In this document: positions 42,757 to 45,100 of the stretch, one piece after another
Numbering within the stretch: position 1 is the stretch's first letter
How the letters are laid out: every line of letters starts with the position of its first letter
Source of the DNA: an uncultured Eubacteriales bacterium
GTDB taxonomy: Bacteria > Bacillota > Clostridia > Christensenellales > Aristaeellaceae
Direction of reading: 5' to 3'
Assembly (NCBI GenBank): GCA_902764915.1
Contig: CACWXY010000029.1
Span: forward strand, 1-45,100
Length of the DNA stretch: 45,100 nt
Notes under the pieces: generated by a model
Databases searched by the model: none
Told to the model about the DNA's origin: nothing
What the model saw: the letters and a program-made list of their open reading frames with translations, nothing else
Position numbers and translations under genes: made by a program

Positions 42757-43800
42757 GTGATACCAATGGCTTTTCGCAGCTATACCGCAACTGATCCCCT
42801 CTTTCAGCGCTTGGGGCGCCATGATCCCAAAGAAAAGCACGTCGCTCTGTGGTGGTCTGGAAGCGGACTTCGCTTTCATGCCGCATGTGCCGAACTGATT
42901 GCAGAGATCACCTGCACACCTGGAGAACATGTGCCCTGGATGGGTGTTTTGCTGGACGGCGCAATCATTGCACGGTTTCCGCTCATGTCCGGCACGCATC
43001 GCTATCCCCTTCTGGAGGGCATGGACCCGGCATTTCCGCATGAAATCTCCCTGATGCGGGATACCCAGCCTACCTTTGACGAGGCACAGCCACCCCGGCT
43101 GGAAGCACTCATCTGTGACGGAAAGCTTACCGCACCGCAGGAGCGTTCCTGCCTGATTGAGTTTCTCGGTGACAGCCTGACAGTCGGTGAAGGGACAGTC
43201 GGCCCGCATTCCGCCATGGAATGGCGTATGTCCTACCTTTCTCACATGCATGCATTTTCTTCTCTGGTCAGTGAAAGCATGCATGCTGACAAACGCCTGA
43301 TCGCGCTGAGCGGCTGGGGAGTGTGGAGAGGCTGGGATGGAGACGCCACACATCGGATCGGTCTTATCTATGACGCACTCTGTGCACCTACACCCGGTGG
43401 AGAAATGACCTGTCCGAATCTGCCCGGTGCTGCCTTTGTGGTCATCAACCTGGGAACCAATGATTCCAACGCCATTAAGAGTGTGGAAGACCCGCAAGCC
43501 GCGCTGCAGGAAATCCAGGACTGTGCCATTTCACTCATGGAAAAAGTGCGCTCCCGCAATCCAGAAGCTGATATCATCTGGGCATATGGCCTCTGCGGAC
43601 ACGATCTGGAAGCTCCGCTCCACTCAGCCGTAGAAAAGCACAGAGCCGTCGATCCTCACGTTCACTATCTCTCCCTCTCCGACTGCAATGGAGATGTTGG
43701 CTCACGTTCTCACCCCAGCTTCGATGCCCACCGCATTGCTGCCAGAGAGATCGAAGACTGTCTCACTGCCCTTGCATCCAAGGAGGTATCCATGTCATGA
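42757..43800 (+). CDS. SGNH/GDSL hydrolase (CE2-like esterase)
   Basis: A 347-aa two-part protein. The N-terminal 120 residues look like a beta-rich jelly-roll as in carbohydrate esterase family 2. The SGNH domain follows, with FLGDSLTVGEG (Ser137), a Gly near 183, NLGTNDSN (Asn232) and HPSFDAH (His316 or His322 as the catalytic His). CE2-like enzymes remove acetyl groups from xylan or glucomannan. There is no signal peptide, so it would act on imported, acetylated oligosaccharides inside the cell. It overlaps the GH5 gene by 4 bases. Confidence 0.87.
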   Translation: MIPMAFRSYTATDPLFQRLGRHDPKEKHVALWWSGSGLRFHAACAELIAEITCTPGEHVPWMGVLLDGAIIARFPLMSGTHRYPLLEGMDPAFPHEISLMRDTQPTFDEAQPPRLEALICDGKLTAPQERSCLIEFLGDSLTVGEGTVGPHSAMEWRMSYLSHMHAFSSLVSESMHADKRLIALSGWGVWRGWDGDATHRIGLIYDALCAPTPGGEMTCPNLPGAAFVVINLGTNDSNAIKSVEDPQAALQEIQDCAISLMEKVRSRNPEADIIWAYGLCGHDLEAPLHSAVEKHRAVDPHVHYLSLSDCNGDVGSRSHPSFDAHRIAAREIEDCLTALASKEVSMS

Positions 43801-44993
43801 AACGAGTCATTGCTCTATGTCTTCTCTGTATCCTGTGCATCTCCTTTTCCGTTCATGCGGAGGATTCCATGATTCCTGAACTCTCTATTTATCGCATGCC
43901 CGTACCTGAAAGCCCTGCCATGGCCTATCTCCAGTCTATGGGCGTCGGCTGGAATCTCGGCAATACCTTTGATGCTTTCCGCGACCAAGGATTGACGGAT
44001 GAGCTCAGTCTGGAGGGATACTGGTGCGGCGTAAAAACAACTGAAGCTGTATTCCAGTCACTGAAGGCTGAAGGCTTCCAGACAGTCCGTATTCCGGTAT
44101 CCTGGCACAATCATGTAAGCGGAGAAGACTTTACCATCTCCCCTGCCTGGCTCGACCGCGTGCAGACCGTTGTGGACTGGGCACTGCAGTGTGATCTGCA
44201 TGTCATTCTTAACACCCATCATGATGTCGATTACGCCTATTACTATCCTTCATCCGATTATCTCGATGGTTCTCTGCACTATATGGAAAGTATCTGGTCA
44301 CAGCTTGCCGAACGTTTCCAGGACTACGACGACCGTCTGATCTTTGAATCCATGAATGAACCGCGGCTGAAGGATACTGATCATGAGTGGTATTTTGATC
44401 CCAAAGACGCTGCCTGCTTGGATGCCGCAGCCTGCATCAATGCCCTGAATCAAAGATTTGTTGATACCGTACGTAAAAGCGGTGGAAATAACAGCGATCG
44501 TTACCTCATGGTCCCTGCCTATGACGCGGCTCCGGAAAATGCCTGTCAGGATTCGTTCGTTCTGCCAAGCGACACCGCCGATAACCGCCTGATCGTATCT
44601 GTCCACGCCTATACACCCTATACTTTTGCCCTGGATGCAGGCGGAACAGATACCTTCTCTCACACATTCATTTCGCAGGCCCAGCAGATCCCGCTGTTCA
44701 TGAACAAGCTTTATCGCCGCTATATTCAGAATAATATTCCTGTTGTTATCGGCGAATTCGGCGCCAGAAATAAGAACGGCAATCTCACCAGCCGTGTGGA
44801 TTTCGCTGCGTATTATGCCGCCTGTGCCAGTGCACGGAATATGCCCTGTCTGTGGTGGGATAATCATGCATTCCATGGAAATGGTGAGCTCTTTGGTATG
44901 CTGGACCGGAAAACAGCCACGTTCGTCTATCCGCAGATTGCAGAGGCTATGCTGACATACGGCGGCTATGACAAACTGTCTCCCGCTCCCTGA
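43797..44993 (+). CDS. Secreted glycoside hydrolase family 5 enzyme
   Basis: A 398-aa enzyme with a signal peptide (KRVIALCLLCILCISFSVHA, cut near Ala21). A GH5 (clan A) barrel follows: GWNLGNTFDAF, VRIPVSWHNH, VILNTHHDV, ESMNEPR with the acid/base Glu188, VSVHAYTPY and VVIGEFGA with nucleophile Glu320. No carbohydrate-binding module or anchor is visible. It should cut beta-1,4-glucan or mannan-type polymers outside the cell. It is translationally coupled to the upstream SGNH esterase, which suggests one acetylated polysaccharide as shared substrate. Confidence 0.95.
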   Translation: MKRVIALCLLCILCISFSVHAEDSMIPELSIYRMPVPESPAMAYLQSMGVGWNLGNTFDAFRDQGLTDELSLEGYWCGVKTTEAVFQSLKAEGFQTVRIPVSWHNHVSGEDFTISPAWLDRVQTVVDWALQCDLHVILNTHHDVDYAYYYPSSDYLDGSLHYMESIWSQLAERFQDYDDRLIFESMNEPRLKDTDHEWYFDPKDAACLDAAACINALNQRFVDTVRKSGGNNSDRYLMVPAYDAAPENACQDSFVLPSDTADNRLIVSVHAYTPYTFALDAGGTDTFSHTFISQAQQIPLFMNKLYRRYIQNNIPVVIGEFGARNKNGNLTSRVDFAAYYAACASARNMPCLWWDNHAFHGNGELFGMLDRKTATFVYPQIAEAMLTYGGYDKLSPAP

Positions 44994-45035
44994 GAGCAGA
45001 AAAATCAGAAGAAATGTTCTGCCTGACGCAGACCA

Positions 45036-45074
45036 AAACCGCCATCCATCTTGAATAGAGATGGGTGGCGGTTT
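45036..45074 (+). terminator. Hairpin after the GH5 gene
   Basis: AAACCGCCATCCATCT faces AGATGGGTGGCGGTTT, a 16-bp stem with one wobble and a 7-base loop. The right arm ends in GTTT only, so it is a modest rightward terminator for the operon. Its left arm gives a weak T run for leftward transcripts. Confidence 0.7.
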
Positions 45075-45100
45075 GTCATGGGCATCGAAACATCCGCTGT

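Noticed and set aside
38986..44993. Horizontally acquired island
   Set aside because: The first four genes are core housekeeping in a common order, and base use looks like the rest of the window. Only the last two genes could be recent additions.

Overview
This window is from a Bacillota (Firmicutes-type) chromosome whose base composition is moderately rich in G+C. The evidence for Bacillota is a class III fructose-1,6-bisphosphatase, a T-box leader in front of metG, an ArgR/RecN/TlyA/Dxs block in the Bacillus-like order, a DUF1292 protein, a PucR-type regulator, a clostridial multi-cluster RnfB, and promoters and Shine-Dalgarno sites of the sigma-A/AGGAGG kind. The family cannot be fixed by reading alone. 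No phage, insertion sequence, CRISPR array, rRNA or tRNA gene was seen.

From the left edge to about 38.84 kb every gene but one runs leftward (- strand). Reading each transcription unit from right to left: ppdK stands alone with its own promoter and terminator (0.2-2.9 kb), next to a small pRiA4b ORF-3-like gene. An rnf operon follows (8.3-3.5 kb) in the order C-D-E-A-B, with no rnfG. A long, tightly packed block (22.5-8.4 kb) runs metG-tatD, then, from an internal promoter, a PfkB sugar kinase, a GNAT acetyltransferase, an alpha/beta hydrolase, a membrane-anchored MurF, ddl, a DUF4870-like protein, dxs, tlyA, nadK, argR and recN. The 608-base gap upstream of metG holds a methionine T-box leader and, before it, a separate RNA-like unit with a perfect consensus promoter and its own terminator.

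From 23.1 to 31.7 kb come a TPM-domain envelope protein with a zinc-ribbon membrane partner, a PadR regulator with a DUF4097 repeat protein, a lone rightward DUF1292 gene, an S41 peptidase coupled to a PucR regulator, and class III fbp. A stand-alone MsmK/UgpC-type sugar ABC ATPase sits at 31.7-32.8 kb. The 38.0-33.0 kb unit is murC-alr-membrane protein-rsmD-coaD-coiled-coil protein, followed by a hemolysin III/PAQR gene. At 38.9 kb the strand flips at a divergent promoter pair, and a rightward operon runs ACT-domain protein, UPF0210 protein, obgE, yhbY, DNA-deoxyinosine glycosylase, an SGNH hydrolase and a secreted GH5 glycanase.

The genes fit an anaerobe that interconverts pyruvate and PEP (PpdK), performs gluconeogenesis (Fbp), couples ferredoxin and NAD to an ion gradient (Rnf), imports oligosaccharides and degrades beta-glucans. 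The items most worth follow-up are the promoter-to-terminator RNA unit at 22.8-23.03 kb, the rnf cluster without rnfG, and the MurF whose N-terminal domain is replaced by membrane segments.
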